The notes under the pieces were generated by a model, which was not told the DNA's origin, did not search any database, and was given only the letters and a program-made list of their open reading frames with translations. 64,000 nucleotides of DNA from CAXMST01 sp963793415 (GTDB lineage: Bacteria > Actinomycetota > Thermoleophilia > Solirubrobacterales > 70-9): assembly GCA_963793415.1 (NCBI GenBank), contig CAWCAC010000002.1:3038001-3102000 (forward strand). The letters are read 5' to 3'. Made by a program: the position numbers and the translations under genes. Position 1 is the stretch's first letter, and each line of letters opens with the position of its first letter. Of the stretch, positions 11,792-19,882 are shown piece after piece.

Positions 11792-12639
11792 GCACGCGCG
11801 CGGCGCTCGTCACGGGCGCCTCGACCGGAATCGGCAAGGCAACGGCGCTGCTGCTCGCCCGCAGCGGTTACACCGTGATCGCCGGCGTCCGCCGGGCCTC
11901 CGACGGTGAGGGGCTTCGGACGGAGGCGCAGGGTGAGCTCGAGCCGATCCTGCTCGACATCACCGATCCGGAGGCGATCGCCGCGGCCGTCACCACGATC
12001 CGCGACGTCACCCGCGGCCGTGGCATCGACGCCCTCGTCAACAACGCCGGCTCCGCCCACACGGGGCCGCTCGAGTTCATCGAGCTCGACGCTCTGCGGC
12101 GCCAGTTCGAGGTCAACCTGGTCGGCCAGCTCGCCGTCACGCAGGCGATGCTGCCGATGCTGCGGGAGACGCGGGGCCGGATCGTCAACGTCACCTCGGT
12201 CGGCGGGCTCGTGGCGACCCCGTTCCTCGGGCCCTACGCCGGCTCGAAGTACGCGCTCGAGGCGTTCAGTGACTGCCTACGGACCGAACTGCGGCCGTGG
12301 GGGATCCGCACGATCGCGATCGAGCCCGGCAGCATCGCCACCGAGATCTGGACGAGCGGCAAGGCGATCGCCGACGACGCCCGCGACTCGATGCCACCGG
12401 AAGCCGAGAAGCTCTACGGCAAGGCGATGGACGCGACCGTCCGGATGAGCAACGAGATGGGCGCCCGCGGGATCCCGCCCGAGGAAGCCGCCCGCGTGAT
12501 CCACAAGGCGCTGACGGTGCGGCGGCCGAGGGCCCGCTACCTCGTCGGCCGCGACGCCTACGCGATCAAGTACATGTCGCGGCTGCTCCCGGACCGCGTC
12601 TGGGACGGGATGATCCGCCGCGCCCTCAGGCTGCCCTGA
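11788..12639 (+). CDS. Short-chain dehydrogenase/reductase
   Basis: 283 residues. Classical SDR: NAD(P)-binding TGASTGIG at residues 9-16, NNAG at about 88, catalytic Ser in NVTSVGG and YAGSK as the YxxxK pair, and PGSIATE after it. The GTG start overlaps the bioA stop. The substrate cannot be read from sequence. Its position at the end of the biotin operon is notable: it could work on a pimelate precursor, or be an unrelated passenger. The C-terminal RxxRYLVGRDAYAIKYMSRLLP segment is typical of SDRs that act on lipophilic alcohols/ketones. Confidence 0.9.
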   Translation: MSTRAALVTGASTGIGKATALLLARSGYTVIAGVRRASDGEGLRTEAQGELEPILLDITDPEAIAAAVTTIRDVTRGRGIDALVNNAGSAHTGPLEFIELDALRRQFEVNLVGQLAVTQAMLPMLRETRGRIVNVTSVGGLVATPFLGPYAGSKYALEAFSDCLRTELRPWGIRTIAIEPGSIATEIWTSGKAIADDARDSMPPEAEKLYGKAMDATVRMSNEMGARGIPPEEAARVIHKALTVRRPRARYLVGRDAYAIKYMSRLLPDRVWDGMIRRALRLP

Positions 12640-12662
12640 CCCCCGTCCGATAATTCCCTGTG

Positions 12663-13238
12663 ATGGGAGGTCGGCGGCGGCGTAGTAGGGGCATGCAGGA
12701 GACGCTTACTGCGCCCGCAACACGAGCGGCGGCCGAGCCCGACAAGGCTGCCGTCGCGTTCGAGGCGCTCTACCGATCGAGCCGCGACGACGTCTATGCA
12801 TACGTCGCGGGCCTACTCCGCGATAGGGCGGCGGCCGAGGATGTGACCGCGCTCGCTTTCGAGCGCGCGTACCGGAAGCGGGCCAAGTGGGACCCGGGCC
12901 GCGGCACGCGACGGGCCTGGCTCTTCGGGATCGCCCGCAACGCCGCGCTCGACGAGCTCCGCCGCCGCAAGCGCACCGCCGAGCTCGCCGCCGACCCCGA
13001 GGACGTCGACGCGACGCCGCTCGAGGCGGAGGCCGAGGGGGCCCTGCGCCGGGCGGCGCTGCGTAACGCGATGGCCGGGCTCGACGCACGCGAGCGCGAG
13101 CTGATCGGGCTCAAGTTCTTCGCCGGCCTCGGCAACGCCGAGATCGCGAGCGTGATCGGCGTCTCCGAGTCGAACGCCGGCACGCGAATCCACAGGACGA
13201 TCGAGAAGCTGAGGAGGGCCTGCGATGAAGCGGTCTGA
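12663..13238 (+). CDS. ECF-type RNA polymerase sigma factor
   Basis: About 191 residues. Region 2 (FEALYRSSRDDVYAYVAGLLRDRAAAEDVTALAFERAY) and region 4 (DARERELIGLKFFAGLGNAEIASVIGVSESNAGTRIHRTIEKLR, with its HTH) are both clear, joined by a short linker. Start choice: GATAAT at 12649-12654 lies 8 nt before ATG 12663, fitting a leaderless mRNA; ATG 12693 (MQETLTAP) is a plausible alternative that would drop an odd Arg-rich leader. The next gene overlaps its 3' end by 14 nt and is probably its membrane-bound regulator. Confidence 0.92.
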   Translation: MGGRRRRSRGMQETLTAPATRAAAEPDKAAVAFEALYRSSRDDVYAYVAGLLRDRAAAEDVTALAFERAYRKRAKWDPGRGTRRAWLFGIARNAALDELRRRKRTAELAADPEDVDATPLEAEAEGALRRAALRNAMAGLDARERELIGLKFFAGLGNAEIASVIGVSESNAGTRIHRTIEKLRRACDEAV

Positions 13239-14472
13239 GGACACCACCGACCCCGAGGTCGAGCGCGAGCTCGACGCCCTCGAACGGGCGCTGGCCGGGC
13301 TCCCGGTCGACGAGGAGATGGCGCCGATCGCGACGCTGGTCGCCGACGTTCGCGAGCAGCGCCCCGAGCCGGACGACGAGTGGGCGGCGGAGCTGGACCG
13401 GCTGGTCGCCGGCGGCTTCGCCGGCCGCCCGCGTTCCAGCGCCGGCTCGGCCCTCGGCAGCTGGATCGGCTCCTTGCGCGGCCGCTCGATGCTGGCGCCG
13501 GCCGGCGCCCTGGCGACCCTGCTGGTCGTGGCCGCCGTCGGCGTCGGCGTGACGCAGGACGGCGGCAGCGACGACGGAGCGACGATGGATGCCTCCAGCA
13601 TCGAGCTGACCGAGACGACGGCCGAGCCGGACACGGGCGGGAGCGATATCCCGGTCCCGGGGACAGCGGAGAAGGCGCCGCCCGAGATCGCGCTGGATTC
13701 GCTCGAGTCCGGCGCCGGTGCCGGCGTCAGTAGCTCGGAGTCGAGTGCCGACTCGGCCTACCCAGCCGAGCGCGCTTCCGGCATCGCCCCCGGGCAGGAG
13801 AAGCGACAGCAGGACCGCAGCGCCTACCTGCAGCTGAAGACGGACACGTCGAAGGTGCGCGAGGTCTCCGACGAGGCGATCCAGATCACGGAGTCCGTCG
13901 GCGGCGTCGTGCTCAGCTCCGACCTGAGCGAACAGCGCGACCGCGCCACGGCCTCGCTCGAGCTCTCGATCCCGACCCGCGAGCTCGACTCGACCCTCGA
14001 CCGGCTCACGGACCTGGCGACGGTCTCGTCCCTGAACGAGGCATCCGTCGACATCACGAAGCCGTTCGTCTCCGCCGAGGACGCCCTCAAGGACGCCCGG
14101 GCCGAGCGCGAGCAGCTCCTCGAGGCGCTTGCCGATGCCGACACCGAGACCGAGGCGGACGCGATCCAGGCTCAGCTCGACGACGTACGCGGTGAGATCT
14201 CGCGGGCTGAGGCCGCCTTCGACAACATCGCCCAGCGGGCGCGCCTGTCAGCGGTCAGCCTTCAGATCGAGGGAACCCCGAACGGCGACGACGACGGCAA
14301 CTGGAGCCTCGGCGACGCCGCCGACGACGCCCTCGACGCGCTGACCAAGGTCGCCGGCGTGATGCTGGTCGGAGCCGCAATCGTCCTCCCGATCATCGCC
14401 CTGATCGCCCTGGTCGCATGGCTGACGATGCTGATGCGCCGACGCGGGCGGGAGAAGGCGCTGGACGAGTAA
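13225..14472 (+). CDS. DUF4349-type membrane protein, putative anti-sigma partner
   Basis: 415 residues. An acidic cytoplasmic N-terminus (about 1-75), a first membrane segment near residues 90-110 (LAPAGALATLLVVAAVGVGV), a Ser/Thr/Glu-rich extracellular stretch, then a DUF4349-like domain (about 195-350: AYLQLKTDTSKVREV, ESVGGVVLSS, ELSIPTRELDSTLDRL, ASVDITKPFVSAEDAL, followed by a predicted coiled coil). A second membrane helix and basic tail (LVGAAIVLPIIALIALVAWL) end the protein. Overlap with the sigma gene and the N-terminal layout resemble sigma/anti-sigma pairs, but no ZAS zinc motif is visible, so anti-sigma function is an inference. GAGGAGG precedes the ATG. Confidence 0.8.
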   Translation: MKRSEDTTDPEVERELDALERALAGLPVDEEMAPIATLVADVREQRPEPDDEWAAELDRLVAGGFAGRPRSSAGSALGSWIGSLRGRSMLAPAGALATLLVVAAVGVGVTQDGGSDDGATMDASSIELTETTAEPDTGGSDIPVPGTAEKAPPEIALDSLESGAGAGVSSSESSADSAYPAERASGIAPGQEKRQQDRSAYLQLKTDTSKVREVSDEAIQITESVGGVVLSSDLSEQRDRATASLELSIPTRELDSTLDRLTDLATVSSLNEASVDITKPFVSAEDALKDARAEREQLLEALADADTETEADAIQAQLDDVRGEISRAEAAFDNIAQRARLSAVSLQIEGTPNGDDDGNWSLGDAADDALDALTKVAGVMLVGAAIVLPIIALIALVAWLTMLMRRRGREKALDE

Positions 14473-14486
14473 GGGACCCGGTGCGG

Positions 14487-14823
14487 GGCCGTCCGAGGGC
14501 GGGCGACACGGGCTCAGGCCGGGTATTTGCAGTGAGGGTGAGGTGGAGGAGGCGCCGGCCGCGCTGAGGCGGGGCCGGGCCGTCCTTTGTCCCGTGGGGT
14601 GCGTGGGCGTCACGGTCTCGTAGCTGTTGCTCGGACCCCGCGCGACGCGATCCACATCGGCGTCGCATAGCGAGGGCAATGTGGATCGCTTCCGCGGCCT
14701 CACCGGGAATCCACCCTGAAACCGCAACGAAACACGCGCCCCGTGTGACCAACCACAGACCGCACCCCTTCCCTCACTGCAATCTCAGCCCCGTCTGAAC
14801 CCGGCAGCCACAGCCCGAAACAA
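14487..14823 (-). repeat. Intergenic repeat element, copy 2 (inverted relative to copy 1)
   Basis: Occupies nearly all of the 401-nt gene-free gap between the DUF4349 gene and rubredoxin. Read on the minus strand it aligns with 3152-3490 throughout, by eye about 80-85% identical. The core is 14527-14782 (256 bp) between TTGCAGTGAGGG and CCCTCACTGCAA. The internal 11-bp arms GCGATCCACAT (14647-14657) and ATGTGGATCGC (14679-14689) are identical to those of copy 1 while the loop differs, so the stem seems conserved. No open frame is shared convincingly by both copies. Confidence 0.75.
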
Positions 14824-14873
14824 GAGGGCCGCGCGAACGGGGACGCCGGGCAGGGCGCTCCCGTCCCGGCCGC

Positions 14874-15059
14874 CTACTCCTCGTAGGGTTCGAAGTCTGC
14901 TTTGCGGGCTCCACACACCGGGCAGAACCAGGTGTCGGGAATCTGGTCGAAGGCGGTGCCGGCGGGGATGCCGCCGTCGGGGTCGCCCTCCTCGGGGTCG
15001 TAGACGTAACCGCAGGAGGTGCAGATCCAGAGCTGGGTGGCGGTATCGGTGTCAGTCAT
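14874..15059 (-). CDS. Rubredoxin
   Basis: 61 residues from the ATG at 15057-15059. Contains both CxxC knuckles, CTSCGYVYDPEEGD and CPVCGARKADF, which bind a single Fe(SCys)4 centre, and the usual IPAGTAFDQIPDTWFCP between them. A one-electron carrier; partners in actinobacteria include alkane hydroxylases and rubrerythrin-type proteins, none of which is adjacent. The in-frame upstream extension is GC-rich noise. A TAGGCT hexamer lies 10 nt before the start. Confidence 0.95.
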   Translation of the reverse strand: MTDTDTATQLWICTSCGYVYDPEEGDPDGGIPAGTAFDQIPDTWFCPVCGARKADFEPYEE

Positions 15060-15218
15060 CTGAGGCGGCAGCCTATCGACCCCCGCCCGGCGACGCCGCG
15101 GGTCCGCCGCAGCCCTGTTGCGGTGCCCCCGCGCCGACCGTCGGGCCACGGATAGAGTCCCCGCATCGAAGGCTCACCGCCCAGCAATGCTCCCGCCGAA
15201 CCGCGTCCCGCCGCCACC

Positions 15219-15812
15219 GTGATCCTGCTCAGGAGAGGGGGCCGTCACAACGATCGGGGGCTCCAACTCCTGTTGCTCAAGCGTGGTGAGGCCGCCCGCT
15301 TCATGCCCGGAGTCTGGGTCTTCGCCGGCGGCGTCGTCGACGACGCCGATCGCGAGACCGGCGCCGCCCCCGCCGGGAGCGACGGAGACGAGTGGGCGCA
15401 CCGGGTCTGCGGCGCCCGTGAGCTCGGCGAGGAGGCGGGCATCGAGATCGGCCCCGAGACGCTCTTGCCGTGGTCGCGCTGGATCACGCCGGTCGAGGTC
15501 CCGGTTCGGTTCGACACCCGCTTCTACGTCGCTCTCGCTCCCGCCCACAGCGCCCCCGAGCCCGACCGCGTCGAAATGGACGAGGCGCGCTGGTTCGGAC
15601 CCGAGGAGGCGCTGCGCGCCGACGAGCGCGACGAGATCGACCTCTCCTTCCCCACGGTTCGCCACCTCGAGGAGCTCGAGCGGTTCGCCTCCGCCGACGA
15701 CGTGATCGCGGCCGCCCCCAGGCGCGAGGTGAAGCCGATCCTGCCTCGCGTCGTCGGCTCCCGCGACTCCTTCGACGTCCTGCTTCCGGACGATCCGGGC
15801 TACGACGACTGA
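15219..15812 (+). CDS. Nudix hydrolase (NUDT19-like)
   Basis: 197 residues from GTG 15219. The Nudix box is present as GGVVDD, then a long insertion, then CGARELGEEAGIEI, i.e. G followed by REUXEEXGU with an enlarged loop as in the NUDT19/RP2 subgroup, some of whose members cleave CoA esters. The start is uncertain: the frame is open upstream to an ATC at 15165-15167 that lies 7 nt downstream of TAGAGT and would add EGSPPSNAPAEPRPAAT, a natural lead-in to the first beta strand (TVILLRRG). Convergent with the unknown gene at 15819. Confidence 0.85.
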   Translation: MILLRRGGRHNDRGLQLLLLKRGEAARFMPGVWVFAGGVVDDADRETGAAPAGSDGDEWAHRVCGARELGEEAGIEIGPETLLPWSRWITPVEVPVRFDTRFYVALAPAHSAPEPDRVEMDEARWFGPEEALRADERDEIDLSFPTVRHLEELERFASADDVIAAAPRREVKPILPRVVGSRDSFDVLLPDDPGYDD

Positions 15813-15818
15813 GGCGGC

Positions 15819-16511
15819 CTAAGAAGGCGCTGCAGCCGACGGCGGGAACGGCTCCAGCCCGGCGTGCCACGGCCCGGCCGGGTAAGTGGCGACGTTGTCC
15901 TCCTCGAGCTCCCGCTCGATCCGCGAGAACAGCTTGCCGGCGTTGAGCAGGGCCAGCTCGAGCTCGTCCCGGCTCCGCTCGCGCATCCTCCACATGAAGT
16001 AGAGCTGGTCATGGTTGGCGCCGAAGTCGACCTCGCGGTCGATCGTCGTTGCCCAGGCCAGGAAGCCGGGACTGAAGAGCTCGCGCAGCGCGATCGGATC
16101 GTGGTTGGCCGGGACCGTGGCGAGGAAGCGCTCGTTGAACTGGATGCTCTCGAACTCGACGCGGCGCGCGGTGTGCTTGCGAAGCTGATCCTCGGGCCGG
16201 GCCTCGATCGACTCGACGTCGAACGCGGGCACGACACTCGTCAGGTCGGGCATGTGCGCCTTGACCAGGATCCCGTCGGGCAGAACCGTCTTGTGCAGGA
16301 AACCGCCGGCTTCGCGCTCGAGGCCGTCGCAGCTGGCTCCCCAGAAGCCCTCGACGAGCTCGCCGGTGAGGCGGTTGCTGCCGCCAGGACAGAGCGCCGG
16401 CGGGGCGTCGCGCGGGTTGATGCCGCCGATCTCCTCGTAGCGGAGATCGCGTTCGGCGGCGACCGCCTTGACGGCCGCGATCCAGGCCTCGCGGTCCTCG
16501 GATGCGCTCAT
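15819..16511 (-). CDS. Uncharacterised cytosolic protein
   Basis: 230 residues, no signal peptide or membrane segment. I do not recognise a named family with certainty. The middle part (FDVESIEARPEDQLRKHTARRVEFESIQFNERF and LRELFSPGFLAWATT) recalls actinobacterial proteins in which a VESxxFNRRF motif precedes a helical PxxxxWL segment (DUF3137-like), which is a weak resemblance only. It follows the SCP2-domain gene with a 4-nt overlap, at the distal end of the mce operon, and may therefore be co-transcribed with it. C-terminal AAAPS tail. Confidence 0.65.
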   Translation of the reverse strand: MSASEDREAWIAAVKAVAAERDLRYEEIGGINPRDAPPALCPGGSNRLTGELVEGFWGASCDGLEREAGGFLHKTVLPDGILVKAHMPDLTSVVPAFDVESIEARPEDQLRKHTARRVEFESIQFNERFLATVPANHDPIALRELFSPGFLAWATTIDREVDFGANHDQLYFMWRMRERSRDELELALLNAGKLFSRIERELEEDNVATYPAGPWHAGLEPFPPSAAAPS

Positions 16512-16948
16512 ACGGGAGTCGCGCCGGCCGCCGCCGGAGGCAGCGCCTCGGAACGACCCTGCTCGGCGAGCAGGCTGCGGTAGCGCGGGAAGGAGCGGGT
16601 GGCGATCGGCACGAGGCGGAGGATCTTGTCCACCGGTCCGGACGCCTTGATCTGCCCGCGGGTCAGCGCCACCGCGACGTTGAGATCGCCGAGCCAGAAA
16701 CGATGGCCGACGTCGGCAGACATCGTCATCGTCACCTCGGGCTCGAGCTCGCTCGGCCCGTACTCGACGTGCCTCGGCCGGCCCTCGCGGAGCTCAACCG
16801 TGATCTGCGCGTCGGGATCGGTGTAGACCCAGCGGATCACCGTATCGGCGCGACTGAACTTCGGGCCGAGTTCCTCGTCGGCGATTGCCTCCTCGATCAT
16901 CTTGCCAAGCGAGGCGTAGACGTCGTCGGCGTCAGCGAAGTAGCTCAC
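16508..16948 (-). CDS. SCP2 sterol-carrier-domain protein
   Basis: 146 residues. The pattern is that of the SCP2 fold: helical N-terminus, then VIRWVYTDPDAQITVELREGR, VTMTMSADVGHRFWLGDLNVAVALTRGQIKASGPVDKILRLVPI. The xLxxGxIxxxGxxxxxLxL stretch that closes the lipid pocket is clear. Such proteins bind sterols, fatty acyl chains or other hydrophobic ligands in the cytosol. It sits 45 nt downstream of the last mce gene in the same direction, which suggests a lipid ligand connected with Mce import. The start ATG is at 16946-16948. Confidence 0.85.
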   Translation of the reverse strand: MSYFADADDVYASLGKMIEEAIADEELGPKFSRADTVIRWVYTDPDAQITVELREGRPRHVEYGPSELEPEVTMTMSADVGHRFWLGDLNVAVALTRGQIKASGPVDKILRLVPIATRSFPRYRSLLAEQGRSEALPPAAAGATPV

Positions 16949-16993
16949 GCTGCAGACCCCGGTCTCGACTCCCCACGGCGCACGTGCCGAATG

Positions 16994-18544
16994 CTAGGGA
17001 TTGCCGTCCTTGGTGACCTGCGGGGCGCGGCCGCCGCCGAACTCGTCCGGGAAGTCCGGATCGAGGAAGCACGGGGCGAAGTTGGCGCCGACCGGGGGGC
17101 TCTTGCCGTCCCCGGCAATGCGCTGGCCGCCGGTGTTGTCGCAGTCGAAGCTCGGGAAGCCGCCGAGCGAGCCGGCGCGGCCCTCGTTGAGGATCCGGTC
17201 GAAGGGCCTGATGTAGCCGTTGCCGCGGTTCGTGGGCGGCCGGTTCGGATAGATCGAGAGCGTTTCCTCGGTGATGTACCCGAGCTGGCGCAGCGTGTGC
17301 CGGGCGGCCGGCTGGCCGTTCTGCGGCGTCAGCGTGCCCGAGAGCGCCGCCGGCGGCGAGGAGAGGAAGTCGGTGATCGAGGACTTGTAGAAGTCGAGGT
17401 AGCTGACGACCGGGTTCAGGTTCGCCAGGAACGGGTCGAGCGCATCGAGCAGCGGCGTCGCGCCGTCGACGAACTTGGCCAGGTTGGGCAGCCCCCGCTT
17501 CGATGCCCGCACGAGGTCGTCGAGATCGGTGAACAGCGAGCTCAGGTTCGGCGACAGCTTGCGGACGCTACGCAGCGTCGGGCTGATGTCCCTGGCGACG
17601 GGCTGCAGGTCGAGGATCAGCGGCAGGGTGTTCTCCTGGAAGGCGTCGAGGCGGTTTAGGGTGGCCTGCGTCTCCTGCTCGAAGGTCGGGAAGATCTGGA
17701 ACGTCTCGCGCAGGGCCCGCTCCTCCGAGGCAAGCGCGTCGAAGGTGTCGTTGGAGTTCGTGATCACGCCCGCCAGCGCCTGGTCGTTCTCGCTGAGCGC
17801 ATCGAAGACGGTGCCGGTGTCGCGGACGAGGCCCTTGAGCTCCGTCTTCTGGCGGCGCAGGACGGCGAGCACGTCGGAGGCGTCGTCGAGGAACGGCCCG
17901 AGGTTGCCGAACGAGTCGTTCAGGTCCTGGCCCCGGCCCTGGATCGCGACGGCCGCGTTCTGCTGCCAGCGCTGAAAGGAGGCCCGGGTCTGCTCGTCGA
18001 GCGCGTTGAAGATCTCGTCGATCTGGGTCTGGTTCTCCGTCTGGCTGATCCCGAGGCTGCCGTCCTCTGGGATCGCCTCAACCCCCTCCGTCTCGGCGTC
18101 GGAATTGTTGGCTGCCGCCCCGAGCGAGATCGGGACGCCTTCCTCTCCGCCCCCGTCCGGCCTCGTGCCGGAGGTGAGCTCGACATAGGTCTCGCCGAGC
18201 AGCGTCTTCTGGCGCAGGATCGCCCGCGCGTCGGAGGAGATCGGCGCGAACTCAGGGTTGATCTCGAGCTCCGCCGCGGTCAGGTCCTGGCCGTCGAGCC
18301 GATCCTCGGGCGGAGCCAGCTCGATCGACTTGACCTTGCCGACCGAGACGCCGCCGATCCGGACGTCGGACTCGAGCGCCAGCGCCACCGCCTCGGGGAA
18401 GTAGGCGGTCACCCGGTAGCTCTTCGGCTTCAGCGGTACGGGCCCGCCGAAGGCGACCCAGAGGAACAGGATCAGGCCGAAGCAGGAGAGCGTGAACCCC
18501 GCCGCAATCAGGATCTTTCCGATCGATGGTGCCGATTTCTGCAT
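16994..18544 (-). CDS. Mce-family protein, sixth of the cluster
   Basis: 516 residues. One N-terminal membrane helix (about 10-35), then the MlaD/Mce domain (SYRVTAYFPEAVALALESDVRIGGVSVGKVKSIEL at about 42-75) and a long helical region with many DxLxxL heptads, expected to form the tunnel-like needle seen in other Mce proteins. The C-terminal 100 residues are Pro/Gly/Asn-rich with a few Cys. It follows the fifth mce gene after 15 nt. Mce proteins form hexamers that carry lipids from the cell envelope to a membrane permease; mycobacterial Mce4 carries cholesterol. Confidence 0.9.
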   Translation of the reverse strand: MQKSAPSIGKILIAAGFTLSCFGLILFLWVAFGGPVPLKPKSYRVTAYFPEAVALALESDVRIGGVSVGKVKSIELAPPEDRLDGQDLTAAELEINPEFAPISSDARAILRQKTLLGETYVELTSGTRPDGGGEEGVPISLGAAANNSDAETEGVEAIPEDGSLGISQTENQTQIDEIFNALDEQTRASFQRWQQNAAVAIQGRGQDLNDSFGNLGPFLDDASDVLAVLRRQKTELKGLVRDTGTVFDALSENDQALAGVITNSNDTFDALASEERALRETFQIFPTFEQETQATLNRLDAFQENTLPLILDLQPVARDISPTLRSVRKLSPNLSSLFTDLDDLVRASKRGLPNLAKFVDGATPLLDALDPFLANLNPVVSYLDFYKSSITDFLSSPPAALSGTLTPQNGQPAARHTLRQLGYITEETLSIYPNRPPTNRGNGYIRPFDRILNEGRAGSLGGFPSFDCDNTGGQRIAGDGKSPPVGANFAPCFLDPDFPDEFGGGRAPQVTKDGNP

Positions 18545-18559
18545 GGCTAGTCGCTCACC

Positions 18560-19882
18560 TCAGCAAGTTCCGTCGAAGGGTCCGCCGGGATCGAACAGGG
18601 GCGCGAGGCCGGTGAGTGCCGGCGCCAACGGGCTCGCGCCGAGCAGCGAGAGGGCCTCGTCGCAGCCCATCGTCAGGTAGATGCGCCGGAAGAATCCGTT
18701 GGCGTCGCCGGCCGAGAAGATCGTGTTCGCGTTGTGGCCGAGCCAGGCGGCCCAGAACAGGTAGCCCTCGTCGCGGCCGGAGGTTCCCGGCGGCTCGGCG
18801 CCGCCGGGGTTGTAGGCCGCCATGTTCCCGAGCCGGTTGATCTTCGCCCCGACGGTGGTCAGCGGCGGCGATGCCTTGCCGAGGCGCTTGGCGGCCTTGG
18901 TCAGATTCGGGATCGGCTCGCGAGCCGCGCGCACGAACGGCCGGATCTGGTTCTGGATCGGGCCCGTGACCTCGTCGGCGAGCTTCGTGGTCGAGGCGTT
19001 GACCTCGTCGAGGTTTCGCGCGAACGGCCGCAGCTCGTCGAACGCTGGGCCGAGCTCGCTCGCGAACGAGGCGACGTTGGTGAGCGCGATCTTCGACTGC
19101 TCGAGCGTGCTCGGGAGCAGCGCGATCGCCCGTCTCACGCTCGGGTCCTGCTCGGCGATCGCCCCAAGCGCCGTCGCCGAGCTGGAGACGAGGCGCGTGA
19201 GGTCCTCATCGGCCTTGCCGACCGCCAGCGTCAGCTGGTTGAAGTTCGTGATCAGGCGGCGCAGGTTGTCCTTGCGCTTGGCGACCTCGGAGTTGAGCGC
19301 GCGGAAGTCCCGGTTGATCGGCCCCAGCGAGCCCAGCACCTTGCCGAGGTCCTCGCCGCGCCCGTCGAGGCCCTTGCCGGCACCGCTGATCAACAGACGC
19401 AGATAGGACTGCGTGTCGGTGTCGAGGGCGTCGAGGATCTCGTCGAGGTTGACGTCGGGGGCGGTGTTCGCGAGCGGGATCGTGCCGCCCTCCTCGACCT
19501 CGCCGGCGCTCCGGGTCCCAGGATCGAGCTGGAAGAACATGTCCTTGAGGCCCGTCGTCGGTCGCAGCAGGATCGTCGCGTCCTTGTAGACGGGCAGGTA
19601 GTCGCGGTCGAGGCCGAAGCTGACGACGGCCTTGCCGTCGACGAGCTCGACGCCATCGACGTCGCCGACCTGCACGCCGGCGACCCGGATCGTCTGGCCC
19701 TGCCCGGGCACGACCGCCTGGGCGGTCTCGAACTCGGCCTTGAGCTCGAAGGGCCGCTGCTCGAGGATCGGGATCCGCAGGCGCTGCTCCTGGACGATCA
19801 CGTAGGAGACGACCAGTCCGGCGACGACCAGCGCGGCGATGGCCGCGAAGTCGCGGGCGTGCTTCTTGATCGCCGTGCCCAT
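18560..19882 (-). CDS. Mce-family protein, fifth of the cluster
   Basis: 440 residues, the shortest of the six. Transmembrane helix at about 10-30, Mce domain (FELKAEFETAQAVVPGQGQTIRVAGVQVGDVDGVEL at about 45-80), then a helical domain ending near residue 350. The C-terminus holds an aromatic stretch (GYLFWAAWLGHNANTIFS) and two Cys (MGCDEAL and the terminal GTC) that could pair. Start codon overlaps the stop of the fourth gene at 19882, so translation is coupled. Confidence 0.9.
   Translation of the reverse strand: MGTAIKKHARDFAAIAALVVAGLVVSYVIVQEQRLRIPILEQRPFELKAEFETAQAVVPGQGQTIRVAGVQVGDVDGVELVDGKAVVSFGLDRDYLPVYKDATILLRPTTGLKDMFFQLDPGTRSAGEVEEGGTIPLANTAPDVNLDEILDALDTDTQSYLRLLISGAGKGLDGRGEDLGKVLGSLGPINRDFRALNSEVAKRKDNLRRLITNFNQLTLAVGKADEDLTRLVSSSATALGAIAEQDPSVRRAIALLPSTLEQSKIALTNVASFASELGPAFDELRPFARNLDEVNASTTKLADEVTGPIQNQIRPFVRAAREPIPNLTKAAKRLGKASPPLTTVGAKINRLGNMAAYNPGGAEPPGTSGRDEGYLFWAAWLGHNANTIFSAGDANGFFRRIYLTMGCDEALSLLGASPLAPALTGLAPLFDPGGPFDGTC

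Noticed and set aside
13225..13500. Zinc-binding anti-sigma (ZAS) motif in the DUF4349 protein
   Set aside because: No HxxxCxxC pattern in the N-terminal cytoplasmic part, so only an anti-sigma-like role by context is claimed.
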